Source: Actinomycetes bacterium (GTDB lineage: Bacteria; Actinomycetota; Acidimicrobiia; IMCC26256; PALSA-610). From it: a DNA stretch of 64,000 nt. The stretch's first letter is position 1; each line of letters starts with the position of its first letter. Positions 1 to 8,194 of this stretch are shown here, piece by piece. Made by a program: the position numbers and the translations under genes. Below the pieces are notes generated by a model, which was not told the DNA's origin, ran no database searches, and worked only from the letters and a program-made list of their open reading frames with translations. The stretch lies in contig JANYBW010000033.1 in assembly GCA_025360585.1 (NCBI GenBank), positions 1-64,000 of the forward strand, read 5' to 3'.

Positions 1-542
1 CATTGAATCTGTTGATCATCGATCGCGTCGAGATGGGCTTCGAGGTCGCTGATTTCGCGACGGCGAATCGCGACGACACCGTCGGAGCAGGACCGTTCGG
101 GCACGGAACGTTTGTAGTATGCATTCGAACTGATGAGCTCGACGCGTTGAAAGCCTGCGCGCTGCGCGACTGCTAGCGAGGGATGGTTCTCGGTGTCGAT
201 GAGCAACGTCGCCGTCGCAATCTCGGTGCCGGTGGAAAGGTGCTGTAGCAACAATTGCAGTGATCGGGTCGCGTAGCCCTTGCCTCGGTGCGGTGCGAAA
301 ATGTTGTACCCAACGTTGACTTCGCAGTCCAGCAACCATTCACGATCGCGGTCATAGTCGAGCCAGCCCACAACCTCGTCTGCCACCTCAATCAATGCGA
401 ACGGGTTCGGTGCCTCGGCGCCCTCGCCGAGCCAACGATGAAAGACTTCGTCGCGGCCAGCGATGAGCGTCGGAATGTCAGACGCATTTGCAGCGCGAAT
501 CGTGACGATACCGTCGGTGATCCTCAAACCGTTCGGTGACAT
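1..542 (-). CDS. GNAT-family N-acetyltransferase, C-terminus cut by window edge
   Basis: The frame starts at an ATG at 542 on the minus strand and stays open for 180 codons to the left edge, so it is a real gene that lacks its 3' end here. The N-terminus (MSPNGLRITDGIVTIRAA) is followed by a predicted GNAT fold. The acetyl-CoA loop is seen as APHRGKGYATRSLQLLL, the usual R-G-x-G-x-A/G form, and a late NHPSLAVAQRAGF segment matches the conserved N-x-x-S-x-x-x-A-x-x-x-G-F motif. Such enzymes transfer an acetyl group from acetyl-CoA to an amine; the acceptor (ribosomal-protein N-terminus, antibiotic or small molecule) cannot be told from this. The next gene is divergent. Confidence 0.85.
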   Translation of the reverse strand, partial: MSPNGLRITDGIVTIRAANASDIPTLIAGRDEVFHRWLGEGAEAPNPFALIEVADEVVGWLDYDRDREWLLDCEVNVGYNIFAPHRGKGYATRSLQLLLQHLSTGTEIATATLLIDTENHPSLAVAQRAGFQRVELISSNAYYKRSVPERSCSDGVVAIRRREISDLEAHLDAIDDQQIQ

Positions 543-679
543 CAAAATCGTGATCCGGCATCACCGCGTGAATTGATCCAAAGCGTTGAAGGAATCAAGA
601 CGCGCTCCACGGAGCGCAACTGTAGGCCCTGAAAATATTGTCATGTTGTTGTGGCTCGGTCGCAAGTAACATTGCCGTC

Positions 680-1291
680 GTGAACGTGATCCGTACCGTT
701 GAGGAACTTGTTGCGCACTACGACATTCCTGTGCCTTCGTCGTTGACGAAAGAAATCAACTACCTCACCGAGTTACACAAGGCTTACATCGATGCATCAC
801 CGTTTGTATTGATGGCAACCGCGGGGCCCGGCGGGCTCGATTGTTCACCACGGGGGGATCCTGCTGGTTTTGTTCGGGTCGCCGATGAACGTACGCTGTT
901 GATTCCTGATCGTCGCGGCAACAACCGCCTCGACACGTTGCGCAATATCGTCGTAGATCAACGCGTCGGTTTGTTGTTTTTAGTTCCGGGCATTGGCGTG
1001 ACGATGCGAGTCAATGGCAATGCCCATCTCACGACGGATGAACCGCTACGCGAATCGTTCGCGATCGCGAACAAACCTCCGGCAACAGTGATTGTGGTTG
1101 AGATTACGTCTGTCTATACGCAGTGCCCGAAGGCCTTGATCCGTTCCAAGCTATGGGACGCCGATGGATTCCGAGATCCATCCGAATTGCCAACGGTCGG
1201 TGAGATCAATGAGTTGATTACGAACGGCGAGTTTGATGGCAAGGCCTACGACGATGGATATCCCGAACGAGTTCGCCAGACGATCTATTAG
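680..1291 (+). CDS. FMN-dependent PPOX-type flavoprotein (MSMEG_1061-like)
   Basis: A protein of about 203 residues with the split-barrel flavin fold of the pyridoxamine-phosphate-oxidase superfamily. Diagnostic stretches are LDCSPRGDPAGFVRV and LIPDRRGNNRLDTLRNI, which form the FMN-phosphate site, then VGLLFLVPGIGVTMRVNG and a C-terminal CPKALIRSKLW. This pattern matches the actinobacterial MSMEG_1061-type subfamily, whose substrate is unknown. The frame extends up to a TTG at 638, but the Cys-rich leader that start would add looks non-coding. The GTG at 680 (or 686), just before the TVEEL helix typical of the family, is preferred. The neighbouring LLM oxidoreductase is convergent. Confidence 0.85.
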   Translation: MNVIRTVEELVAHYDIPVPSSLTKEINYLTELHKAYIDASPFVLMATAGPGGLDCSPRGDPAGFVRVADERTLLIPDRRGNNRLDTLRNIVVDQRVGLLFLVPGIGVTMRVNGNAHLTTDEPLRESFAIANKPPATVIVVEITSVYTQCPKALIRSKLWDADGFRDPSELPTVGEINELITNGEFDGKAYDDGYPERVRQTIY

Positions 1292-1306
1292 TGCACGCGT
1301 GACCGA

Positions 1307-2242
1307 TTAGGTGCCGGTGAGTTCGGCAATGATCGACGCGAAGGATTCCGCTTCGTTGCCGGGAATCACGGTGTAGTTGTAGCCCCAACGTTCACGCCTC
1401 GCGTGAAGTTGTTCGATCACCTGGCTCGCTGATCCAATCAATACGAGCGGCGCCTGCACCACCGATTCCGGGTCGGTTCCGAAAACGCCAGCGAGCGCGG
1501 CTGCGAAGTTGTCGCGGTCATCGGTGATCGACGCTACCGAAAGCCACGCGTTGATTTCCTTATTCGCGATTTCGGGGCCGGCAGCCTCGCGGACCCACGC
1601 GACCTTTTCATCGATGCTGGACGGCAAGGCGTCTTGGGCCGCGGCGGTATCGATTTCGCCGCTGTGGATCGACGCGTTGACCCCGATGATGTCGGCGTTG
1701 GCCGCGGCGAACCGCAACACGCGTCGGCCTCCACCGCCGATCAAAAACTTCGGTCCGGTCGCGGTGGCTGGTTTTGGAGTGCCGTCGAGTTCGGAAATTT
1801 GATAGTGATCCCCAGCAAAACTGAACGGACCGGGCGCGAAAAGCCCTTTCAATACGGCCATATGCTCAATCATGCGATCCACCCGAATCTTGGGTGTATC
1901 CATCGCGATGCCCGACCGTTCGTAGTCGAGCCGTTTCCATCCGGCGCCCAATCCAACTTCGAGGCGACCATCGGAAATCAGATCAATCGAAGCGAGTTCT
2001 CGGGCCAGGATCGCCGGATGGCGAAAGTCGCAGTCCAGCACCAGCGGACCGACTTTGAGGGTTGTGGTGACGGCAACCGCGGAAGCCATTGCCGCGATTG
2101 GCCCTAACCCTTCATCGAAATGATCGGGCACAAACATCGTCGAGTACCCCATGGCTTCAACGCGGCGTACCGTCTCGACCCACGACTGATCAGCGAACGG
2201 ATGCTGTAACTCGACGCCAAAACGAAACGGTTGATGGGTCAT
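1307..2242 (-). CDS. LLM-class F420-dependent oxidoreductase
   Basis: A 311-residue luciferase-like TIM-barrel enzyme. Features seen are the N-terminal FRFGVELQHP strand, VPDHFDEGLGP, LKVGPLVLDCDFRHPAILA, the glycine-rich GRLEVGLGAGW and a phosphate-binding IGGGGRRVLRFAA. Together they fit the MSMEG_2516-type F420-dependent subfamily (TIGR03621) described from mycobacteria. Enzymes of this class move hydride between reduced or oxidised F420 and mostly unknown substrates. The ATG at 2242 is well placed. The gene lies 28 nt downstream of the SnoaL pair on the same strand and may be cotranscribed with it. No F420 synthesis genes are in the window, so F420 use rests on family membership. Confidence 0.88.
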   Translation of the reverse strand: MTHQPFRFGVELQHPFADQSWVETVRRVEAMGYSTMFVPDHFDEGLGPIAAMASAVAVTTTLKVGPLVLDCDFRHPAILARELASIDLISDGRLEVGLGAGWKRLDYERSGIAMDTPKIRVDRMIEHMAVLKGLFAPGPFSFAGDHYQISELDGTPKPATATGPKFLIGGGGRRVLRFAAANADIIGVNASIHSGEIDTAAAQDALPSSIDEKVAWVREAAGPEIANKEINAWLSVASITDDRDNFAAALAGVFGTDPESVVQAPLVLIGSASQVIEQLHARRERWGYNYTVIPGNEAESFASIIAELTGT

Positions 2243-2270
2243 GTGCGCTTTCTAGCGCACCGCAACGTGA

Positions 2271-2744
2271 CTATGCCCTGGGGAGATCCAATCCCAATGC
2301 GCTCGGATCCATGGCGAGTTGGCCACCCGCGGCGAGCCAGCGCATGACGACTTCGTTGCCTTCGTTGGGGTTGTAGATGTCTTCTTGGCGTGAGAACAAT
2401 CCGTCGCCGCAGTAGTCGTAAATCGTGACGCAGCCGAACCGGTATACCTCGTCGCCGCCCGTCGGGTCGGGGAAGACTTGCCACGGAAAAAACACCACGC
2501 GGCTCCCCTCGATCACGTGCCACTCGACGGGAAATTGCATCATGGGTACGGGGGCCATGAGCTCATTGATCTTGGCCTTGATCGCATCACGACCGCGAAT
2601 AATGCCGTAGTTGTGTTCGTGCCATTCGCAATCCGGTGAATGGAGGTCCGCCCAGAGATCCCAGTCGCCCGCGTCGCCGGCGGCATTGATGGCGAGCCAC
2701 GCTGTTTCAACTTCTTGGCGGTCGAAGATTTTTTCAGTATTCAC
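2271..2744 (-). CDS. SnoaL-like (NTF2-fold) protein, copy A
   Basis: A protein of about 157 residues with the small alpha+beta cone of the SnoaL/NTF2 superfamily: an N-terminal helix, LWADLHSPDCEWHEHNYG, a GRDAIKAKI segment and the C-terminal FSRQEDIYNPNE strand. It is clearly related to the next gene upstream (2741..3169); both share W-A/S-E/D-x-x, the V-E-W-x-x-I-E/D-G strand and the Q-E-D-I-Y-N motif. The frame is open to an ATG at 2768, but a GTG at 2744 overlaps the upstream stop in a GTGA junction and is the likelier start. Family members are polyketide cyclases, isomerases or dehydratases; the substrate is unknown. Confidence 0.75.
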   Translation of the reverse strand: MNTEKIFDRQEVETAWLAINAAGDAGDWDLWADLHSPDCEWHEHNYGIIRGRDAIKAKINELMAPVPMMQFPVEWHVIEGSRVVFFPWQVFPDPTGGDEVYRFGCVTIYDYCGDGLFSRQEDIYNPNEGNEVVMRWLAAGGQLAMDPSALGLDLPRA

Positions 2745-3169
2745 AGGGTTCCGCCGGCTTCGAACCATGCTTTCATGACCATTTCGGTTTCTTTCATGTT
2801 GTAGATGTCTTCTTGCAGCGAGAACTTTCCGTTGCCCGCGTATTCAAGGATGGTGACGCCGGCGAATTCGAAGCCACCTTCACGGTCATCGACGTTGGGA
2901 AGCACGTTGCGCCATTTGAAAACCACGCGGTTGCCGTCGATGGTGTACCACTCCATTGGGTATTCCCATTTGGCGTCAACGAGTGGAGCCATGGTTGGGA
3001 TAATCCAAGCTTTGATGGCTTCAGGGCCAACGAACGTGCCCATTTCGTGCTCGACGTAGACGCCGTCGTCGGTGAACAATTCGCAATACTCAGACCAACG
3101 TTGTTGATCGTTGAACTCTCGTTGTTTCTGGAACGCGGCTTCGATTTCAGCTTGAGGAAATGCAGTCAT
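2741..3169 (-). CDS. SnoaL-like (NTF2-fold) protein, copy B
   Basis: A 142-residue single-domain NTF2-fold protein. Visible elements are RWSEYCELFTDDGVYVEHEMG, with the His-Glu that often lines the pocket, FVGPEAIKAWI, the strand WEYPMEWYTIDGNRVVFKW and SLQEDIYNMKE. It is a tandem paralogue of copy A and ends inside that gene's start, so the two are translationally coupled. The pair may act as a heterodimer or on related substrates (inference). The neighbouring F420-type oxidoreductase suggests a shared small-molecule pathway, but nothing in the sequence names the compound. Confidence 0.78.
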   Translation of the reverse strand: MTAFPQAEIEAAFQKQREFNDQQRWSEYCELFTDDGVYVEHEMGTFVGPEAIKAWIIPTMAPLVDAKWEYPMEWYTIDGNRVVFKWRNVLPNVDDREGGFEFAGVTILEYAGNGKFSLQEDIYNMKETEMVMKAWFEAGGTL

Positions 3170-3266
3170 CTCGCTATGCGATCACGCGCCGCTAGGCTTC
3201 GTCAACTCGGAAGCGATTGCAAACTCTGGAGCCACCCGCTTTGCGCGTCGGCACAATGATTGACGG

Positions 3267-3932
3267 CTATGCCGTGGCGCGCATCTCTAACGCTTCGCGA
3301 TCATTGATCGAATAGCGCGTGCGGCCGTCGACTTCGATCCAACCCAACTTCACGAACGTTGCGATGGCCTTGTTGACTCGTTCTCGAGAAGCCCCAACCA
3401 TGCCGGCGAGTTCTTCTTGCGTGAGTGGCATGCGGAATTCGTCTTCGCCCGCCGAAACTTGCAGGAGGCGTTTCGCCGTACGGCCGGTGACGTCGAGGAA
3501 CATGGCGTCCGAGAGTGCTTCGTCGGTGGCGCGCAGACGGCGACTCAAAATGCGAACAACTGCCCACAGGACTTCCGGTCGGTTGTGCAGAACTTTTTTG
3601 ACGTCGTCGTAACCGACCGAGATGAGGTGCACCGTGCCGAGTGCGCGCGCGTCGGCGCTTCGGTCGCCGCCATCAAAGAGTGGTAGCTCGCCGAACAATG
3701 CGCCCGGCCCGAGTACGGCAACGACAGATTCCCGACCATCGGTTGCTTTGACCGTGATTGCGACTCGACCCGAAAAGACGATGAACAACCGATCGGCGAC
3801 TGCGCCTTGTTCGACGATGAGTTCGTTGCGGCGGTATTTCGACAGCTCGGTCCGCCCGCTCAGCTCGCTGAGTAGGTCTGGGGGCATCTGCCCAAAGAGG
3901 TCGGTCTGATCGAGCACGCGGCTCCTGGTCAT
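3267..3932 (-). CDS. Crp/Fnr-family transcriptional regulator
   Basis: A 221-residue regulator. Residues 10-125 form the cyclic-nucleotide-binding beta roll, with GALFGELPLFDGGDRSADA matching the phosphate-binding cassette (G-E-x-x-L then R-S/T-A). A long dimer helix follows, then a winged helix-turn-helix at 165-215 with LTQEELAGMVGASRERVNKAI, the typical Crp recognition helix. It closely resembles the actinobacterial GlxR/Crp type, which senses cAMP. The R-S-A in the cassette is compatible with cAMP binding. The gene stands alone; about 195 nt of non-coding sequence separate it from divergent ispD. Its targets cannot be read from this window. Confidence 0.92.
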   Translation of the reverse strand: MTRSRVLDQTDLFGQMPPDLLSELSGRTELSKYRRNELIVEQGAVADRLFIVFSGRVAITVKATDGRESVVAVLGPGALFGELPLFDGGDRSADARALGTVHLISVGYDDVKKVLHNRPEVLWAVVRILSRRLRATDEALSDAMFLDVTGRTAKRLLQVSAGEDEFRMPLTQEELAGMVGASRERVNKAIATFVKLGWIEVDGRTRYSINDREALEMRATA

Positions 3933-4127
3933 TGTCTGGTCCTAACCCGGTCTAGCGCGACGGTAGTCAATGTCACACTTCCCGATCGGCCACTTGTGGC
4001 CTTGAGTCAAGGTCTTTGTTGTCAGATAACAGTGATTACCTCGTGTAGGAACGCAATTCGTGGCGGCAGTGGCGCCACGGACCGATCGTGTGGCCGGCCT
4101 GCTATAGAGCTGTCGTAAGGTTCACGG

Positions 4128-4790
4128 GTGGCTGGTTTGGTCTGGACAATCGTGGTTGCCGGCGGGGGAGGGACTCGATTTGGCGGCCCGAAACAGTTTG
4201 CGGCGCTGGCGGGGCGCACAGTTTTGGACCGATCAGTGACGACCGCTCTCGCGAACAGCGATGGTGTGGTCGTGGTACTGCCTGAAGATTCGCTCTGGGA
4301 GCTACCGCAGGAATTGCGAGCAAACGTCATCCGTGCCATTGGTGGCGCTACCCGTTCCGCATCCGTGCGTTCGGGGTTGGCGAAGGTTCCCGAAAATGTT
4401 GAGATCGTTCTCGTGCACGACGCGGCGCGGCCGTTGTGCTCGGGCACACTGTTTGGCGCGGTTATTGCGACGGTGCGCGACGGTGCCGATTGCGCGGTGC
4501 CGGCGTTGCCAATCAGCGACACCATCAAACGAATCGATGGAAACCGCGTCGTGGAAACGGTCTCGCGCGAAAACGTCGTGACTGTGCAAACACCGCAGGC
4601 TTTTCGCGCTGCGACACTGCGCTCCGCTCACGCCGGGGCGCCCGAAGGTACCGATGATGCAGCGTTGATTGAACGAATCGGTGGCACCGTGGTCATCGTT
4701 GCCGGCGAGACGCGTAATCTCAAAATCACGATGCCCGACGATTTGATCGTCGCGTACGGATTGCTCAACGCTCAGGAAGGTACGCAATGA
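4128..4790 (+). CDS. ispD: 2-C-methyl-D-erythritol 4-phosphate cytidylyltransferase
   Basis: This enzyme joins CTP and methylerythritol 4-phosphate to make CDP-methylerythritol in the non-mevalonate isoprenoid pathway. The 220 residues show the nucleotide loop VVAGGGGTRFGGPKQFAAL, the conserved VHDAARPLCS segment with its metal-binding Asp, and the late TVQTPQAFR motif. The start is a GTG at 4128, which gives a normal N-terminus. The gene overlaps ispF by 4 nt (ATGA), as is usual for this pair. Length and motifs are normal, with no sign of damage. Confidence 0.95.
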   Translation: MAGLVWTIVVAGGGGTRFGGPKQFAALAGRTVLDRSVTTALANSDGVVVVLPEDSLWELPQELRANVIRAIGGATRSASVRSGLAKVPENVEIVLVHDAARPLCSGTLFGAVIATVRDGADCAVPALPISDTIKRIDGNRVVETVSRENVVTVQTPQAFRAATLRSAHAGAPEGTDDAALIERIGGTVVIVAGETRNLKITMPDDLIVAYGLLNAQEGTQ

Positions 4791-5365
4791 GCGACCTCGA
4801 TATGCAAAAAGACTCGCGCGGCAACAACCCGTTCAACCTGCGCGTCGGGCTCGGATACGACGTGCACCCCTTTGCGGAATCGAATTCATCTCGACGTCTG
4901 GTGTTGGCCGGCGTGACGTTTGATCACGTTGGGCTGGTGGGCCATTCCGACGCGGATGCAGTCGCGCATGCGGTCAGTGACGCATTGTTGAGTCCGGCCG
5001 GGCTTGGTGATCTGGGCTCCCGATTTCCAGCTACCGACGAGCGGTTCCGTGACGCGAATTCGATGCAGCTGCTCGCTCAGGTTGTCGAGTTGGTGCTCAC
5101 CGAACGTTGGTGTGTCGGCAACGTGGATATCGTGATCAACGCCGAACAACCGCGGCTCGCGCCGCACATCTCGGGGATGGAGCAGAACTTGCGCGAGGTG
5201 TTACGGCCGTTGGCACCAGGGTCCGGTCACGACGATGTTTTCGTCGCGATCCAACCGAAACGCGGTGAAGGGATCGGCGCAATCGGGCGGGTTGAAGGCA
5301 TCGCGGTCCAGGCAATTGCACTGCTCATGAAAACAGAGCCGAGGGGTCCGCAGAGCCGCAACTAG
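4787..5365 (+). CDS. ispF: 2-C-methyl-D-erythritol 2,4-cyclodiphosphate synthase
   Basis: This enzyme cyclises CDP-methylerythritol 2-phosphate and releases CMP. The protein has 192 residues, a little long because of an N-terminal tail of about 20. Metal ligands are present in LGYDVHPF and GHSDADAVAHAVSDALL, and the active-site NVDIVIN strand is clear. Two normally conserved pieces differ. The CMP-contacting A-P-K-M/L segment reads EQPRLAPHI, and the usual T-T-T-E-x-L-G reads KRGEGIGAIG, keeping the Glu but losing the threonines. Position in an ispD-ispF-cysS-rlmB operon supports the call. It may be a divergent but active enzyme; this is also listed as a finding. Confidence 0.9.
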   Translation: MSDLDMQKDSRGNNPFNLRVGLGYDVHPFAESNSSRRLVLAGVTFDHVGLVGHSDADAVAHAVSDALLSPAGLGDLGSRFPATDERFRDANSMQLLAQVVELVLTERWCVGNVDIVINAEQPRLAPHISGMEQNLREVLRPLAPGSGHDDVFVAIQPKRGEGIGAIGRVEGIAVQAIALLMKTEPRGPQSRN

Positions 5366-5375
5366 CCTCTCGCCC

Positions 5376-6740
5376 GTGCTGAGGATCTACGACACTGCCC
5401 AACGAGCAATCGTTGATTTCGTTCCCCGAAATACTGCGACGGTGTCGATGTACGTTTGTGGGGTCACTCCGTACGACATCGCGCACCTCGGCCACGGCCG
5501 GACGGCAGTCGTCTTTGATGTAATCCGTAGATATCTCGCGAGCAGCGGCTTGTCGGTCACCTTTGTCACCAACGTCACCGACATCGAGGACAAAATCATT
5601 GCGCGCGCGGCCGACCGCGGTACTTCGGAACCCGAACTCGCGCAACAGTTTCAGGATGAATACTGGACCCAAATGGATCGGCTCGCAGTACTGCGCCCAG
5701 ATGCACTGCCGCGCGCAACGGAGTTCATCGCGCAAATGCACGAATTGATTTCGGAGCTCATCGCGAACGGGTGTGCCTACGTGATCGATGGTAGCGGCGT
5801 CTATTTTTCGGTTGAGTCCTTGCCCGGTTACGGTGCGCTCGCACGACGAGATCTCGCGCAGCTGTTGGAAAGCGCAGGTTCACGCGTATCGGTGGACGAC
5901 GACAAGCGTTCTCCGGTTGATTTTGCGTTGTGGAAAGCGGCGAAGCCGGGCGAACCCACCTGGGATTCTCCGTGGGGCGCGGGCCGACCGGGTTGGCACA
6001 TCGAATGTTCAGCGATGGCGTTGGAGATTCTCGGCGACGGCTTCGACCTGCACGGCGGCGGTGATGATCTGGTGTTTCCCCATCACGAAAACGAGATCGC
6101 CCAAGCGGTTGGCGCGGGGCATGCGTTTGCCCGGTACTGGCTGCACAGCGCGATGGTGATGGTCGGCGCTGAAAAGATGAGTAAATCCTCGGGTAATTTC
6201 CCGTCCTTGGCAACGGCTATTGATGCCCACGGGGGGCCAGCGTTTCGTTGGGTTGTCGCCCGCACGCACTACCGGCGGCAAATGGAGATCAACGACGATG
6301 CTCTGAAGGCCGCCGGTGCCGAAATCGATGGCTTCAATGCGTTGGCGCGCCGCGCCCGCAACGCCGGTGTAGTTGCTCCTATGGAATCAGACATTGCCGC
6401 GTTTTGCAATGTCATGGACAATGATTTCGATACTCCGAATGCCGTCGCGGTGATTCATGGTTGGCGCAGTGCGGCGAATGCGGCGATCGACGATGGCCGG
6501 CTTGACGACGCGGCGATTGCGTTGGCGCAAGTGCGCGATTCGCTGGCGATTCTCGGTATCGAGATTGACGATGGCAGTGCCGATCATGGGGATGCTCGTA
6601 TCGATGCGTTGGTGGCGGCGCGCACGGCCGCTCGCCTCTCGAAAGACTTTGCCGAATCCGATCGGTTACGCGACGAGATTGCGGCGCTTGGAGTCGTGCT
6701 TGAAGACACCGCGCAAGGAACGCTTTGGCGGCGCGCGTGA
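5376..6740 (+). CDS. cysS: Cysteinyl-tRNA synthetase
   Basis: This enzyme charges tRNA-Cys with cysteine. It has 454 residues, normal for the family. The HIGH motif is HLGH at 36-39 and KMSKS is at 267-271. The zinc site is built from Cys28 (YVCGVTPYD), Cys211 (WHIECSAM) and the following HHENE. The C-terminal DALR/anticodon region ([16 protein letters not shown]) is complete. MshC, the mycothiol ligase, is a close relative and shares the C-G-x-T-P-Y-D form, but it lacks this C-terminal tail, so CysS is the better call. The gene starts at a GTG 10 nt after ispF and overlaps rlmB by 4 nt. Confidence 0.93.
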   Translation: MLRIYDTAQRAIVDFVPRNTATVSMYVCGVTPYDIAHLGHGRTAVVFDVIRRYLASSGLSVTFVTNVTDIEDKIIARAADRGTSEPELAQQFQDEYWTQMDRLAVLRPDALPRATEFIAQMHELISELIANGCAYVIDGSGVYFSVESLPGYGALARRDLAQLLESAGSRVSVDDDKRSPVDFALWKAAKPGEPTWDSPWGAGRPGWHIECSAMALEILGDGFDLHGGGDDLVFPHHENEIAQAVGAGHAFARYWLHSAMVMVGAEKMSKSSGNFPSLATAIDAHGGPAFRWVVARTHYRRQMEINDDALKAAGAEIDGFNALARRARNAGVVAPMESDIAAFCNVMDNDFDTPNAVAVIHGWRSAANAAIDDGRLDDAAIALAQVRDSLAILGIEIDDGSADHGDARIDALVAARTAARLSKDFAESDRLRDEIAALGVVLEDTAQGTLWRRA

Positions 6741-7678
6741 ACCCATCGGGCAAGCGTTCGGCGAAAAAGCCGGCAGCTAAAAAGCCGGCACCGAAATTGC
6801 CGATGCCGAAACAATCGTTACTCAAGAAACCCGCGGCGAAGCCGGGTAATTCACCGAAATCTGCCAACAGCGAAGCAACCAGTGACCGCGCGCACCGCGG
6901 CTCTGGAAATGATTTCAACCGGTCGTCGTCGCCCCGGAGTGCCTTGCCGCTGGACGGCGAACAGGTTGAAGGTCGCCGCGCCGTGCGTGAGCTTCTGGTT
7001 GCCGGTCGGCGCAAAGTGAAGGCCGTATTCGTTTCGAACGAACTCGACCCGAGCGACATCGTCGACGAAATCAAGATGTTGGCCGGGTCCTCGTTGCGGA
7101 TGGTCGCGGCCGAACGGATTTTCGAGGTTTCTCGCACCGAATCGCATCAAGGTGTGGTGGCGCAAGCCGAGCCGATCCCGAATCTAGAAATGTTGCAACT
7201 CGTACGTGATCACGAACGGCCATTCATCATCGCGCTCGACGGCATTACGGATCCTGGGAACCTGGGCGCGATTTTGCGCACCGCGGAAACTGCGGGTGTG
7301 ACGGGTGTGCTGCTGCCGAGAAAACGCAGTGCGCAGCTCAGCCCAACCGTTGCGAAAGCGGCGGCCGGGGCCATTGAATACCTCCCAATTGCGCTGACGT
7401 CGGGGATTCCTGGCGCGCTCGATCGCTTATCGCGCGAGCGAGTCTGGATCGTTGGCCTCGATGGTGACGCGACGAAAACGTTCGATGATCTCGAAGTTGC
7501 TGACGAACCGTTGGTGTTGGTATTCGGTGCGGAAGGCAAAGGGTTATCGCCGCTCACGAAAAAGCGTTGCGATGTGCTGGTGAAGATTCCGATGTATGGC
7601 AATGTTGAATCGATGAACGTCAGTGCTGCGGCCGCGGTGGCGATGCACGAAATCGCCAAAAAACGTTTGAGAAAGTAA
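6737..7678 (+). CDS. rlmB: 23S rRNA (guanosine-2'-O-)-methyltransferase, RlmB/TrmH family
   Basis: A SpoU/TrmH-class SAM-dependent ribose methyltransferase with a knotted fold. The three family motifs are visible: DGITDPGNLGAILRTAE (motif 1, with the catalytic Arg), LVFGAEGKGLS (motif 2) and NVESMNVSAAAAVAMHE (motif 3). An N-terminal tail of about 70 residues rich in Lys, Ala and Pro precedes the small substrate-binding domain (EGRRAVRELL). Such basic tails are common in actinobacterial copies. The GTG at 6737 overlaps the cysS stop (GTGA) and is preferred over a TTG 12 nt upstream. The specificity (G2251-type versus another site) is inferred from the family. Confidence 0.9.
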   Translation: MNPSGKRSAKKPAAKKPAPKLPMPKQSLLKKPAAKPGNSPKSANSEATSDRAHRGSGNDFNRSSSPRSALPLDGEQVEGRRAVRELLVAGRRKVKAVFVSNELDPSDIVDEIKMLAGSSLRMVAAERIFEVSRTESHQGVVAQAEPIPNLEMLQLVRDHERPFIIALDGITDPGNLGAILRTAETAGVTGVLLPRKRSAQLSPTVAKAAAGAIEYLPIALTSGIPGALDRLSRERVWIVGLDGDATKTFDDLEVADEPLVLVFGAEGKGLSPLTKKRCDVLVKIPMYGNVESMNVSAAAAVAMHEIAKKRLRK

Positions 7679-7691
7679 TCTCAAAGTACTC

Positions 7692-7768
7692 GCCGGGTTA
7701 GCTCAGCTGGCCAGAGCAACGCACTTGTAATGCGTAGGTCGTGGGTTCGACTCCCACACCCGGCTCCA
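7692..7768 (+). tRNA. tRNA-Thr, anticodon TGT
   Basis: A complete cloverleaf is seen. The acceptor arm GCCGGGT pairs with ACCCGGC (7758-7764). The D arm is GCTCAGCTGGCCAGAGC, the anticodon stem is ACGCA/TGCGT around the loop CTTGTAA with anticodon TGT at 7726-7728, and the T arm contains GGTTCGACTCC. The terminal CCA is encoded (7766-7768). It decodes ACA. Confidence 0.97.
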
Positions 7769-7834
7769 ATCGAAGTTGCTGGCGGGGCAGCATCCACCAC
7801 CAAGGCCACAAAGTCTGGTTGCATCTGTGCTCCC

Positions 7835-8104
7835 ATGGCGAGCGAATCCTCACTTTCTGCGCACGAACGTGCCTTGCTCGATTTCGAGCGCGAAGCGTGG
7901 ACATTCGACGGCTCGAAGGAAGCGAACATTCGCGGCCGTTTGGCAATGTCGCCGACGAAGTACTACCGAACCTTGAGTGGCCTCATCGATGGCCCTGGGG
8001 CTTTTGCGTATGACCCCCTCACGACAATGCGGTTGCGTAAATCCCGTGATGATCGCCGTCGGTCTCGAATCGAAGGTCGGCGAGCGGATCGCGGCCGGCC
8101 CTAA
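7835..8104 (+). CDS. DUF3263 family protein
   Basis: A small protein of 89 residues with the DUF3263 pattern: an N-terminal helix ERALLDFEREAW, then KEANIRGRLAMSPTKYYRTLSGLID and a basic C-terminal tail rich in Arg. The middle part resembles a helix-turn-helix, so the family is thought to bind DNA, though no function is established. It is found almost only in actinobacteria, commonly beside a LytR_C gene as here. The ATG at 7835 is chosen. The open frame extends back into the tRNA, which cannot be coding. Confidence 0.8.
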   Translation: MASESSLSAHERALLDFEREAWTFDGSKEANIRGRLAMSPTKYYRTLSGLIDGPGAFAYDPLTTMRLRKSRDDRRRSRIEGRRADRGRP

Positions 8105-8194
8105 ATCACGCCTGCTGCAAACGCGGTCGGTTGTTTCGGCCGAAATGTTCTGGGGTGCCCGCCATCGTGGCTCGCGATAGGTCAGAATACGGTT

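Noticed and set aside
4022-4528. Minus-strand frame between the crp-type gene and ispD
   Set aside because: It overlaps ispD almost fully, has no motif, and ispD is unambiguous.
5376-6740. Mycothiol ligase MshC
   Set aside because: It shares the catalytic core, but the complete C-terminal tRNA-binding tail and the ispDF-cysS-rlmB operon indicate CysS.
7681-7946. Small minus-strand frames with G-V-E-P-T-T-Y-A-L-type peptides over tRNA-Thr
   Set aside because: A well-known artefact of translating a tRNA gene antisense; the cloverleaf is complete.
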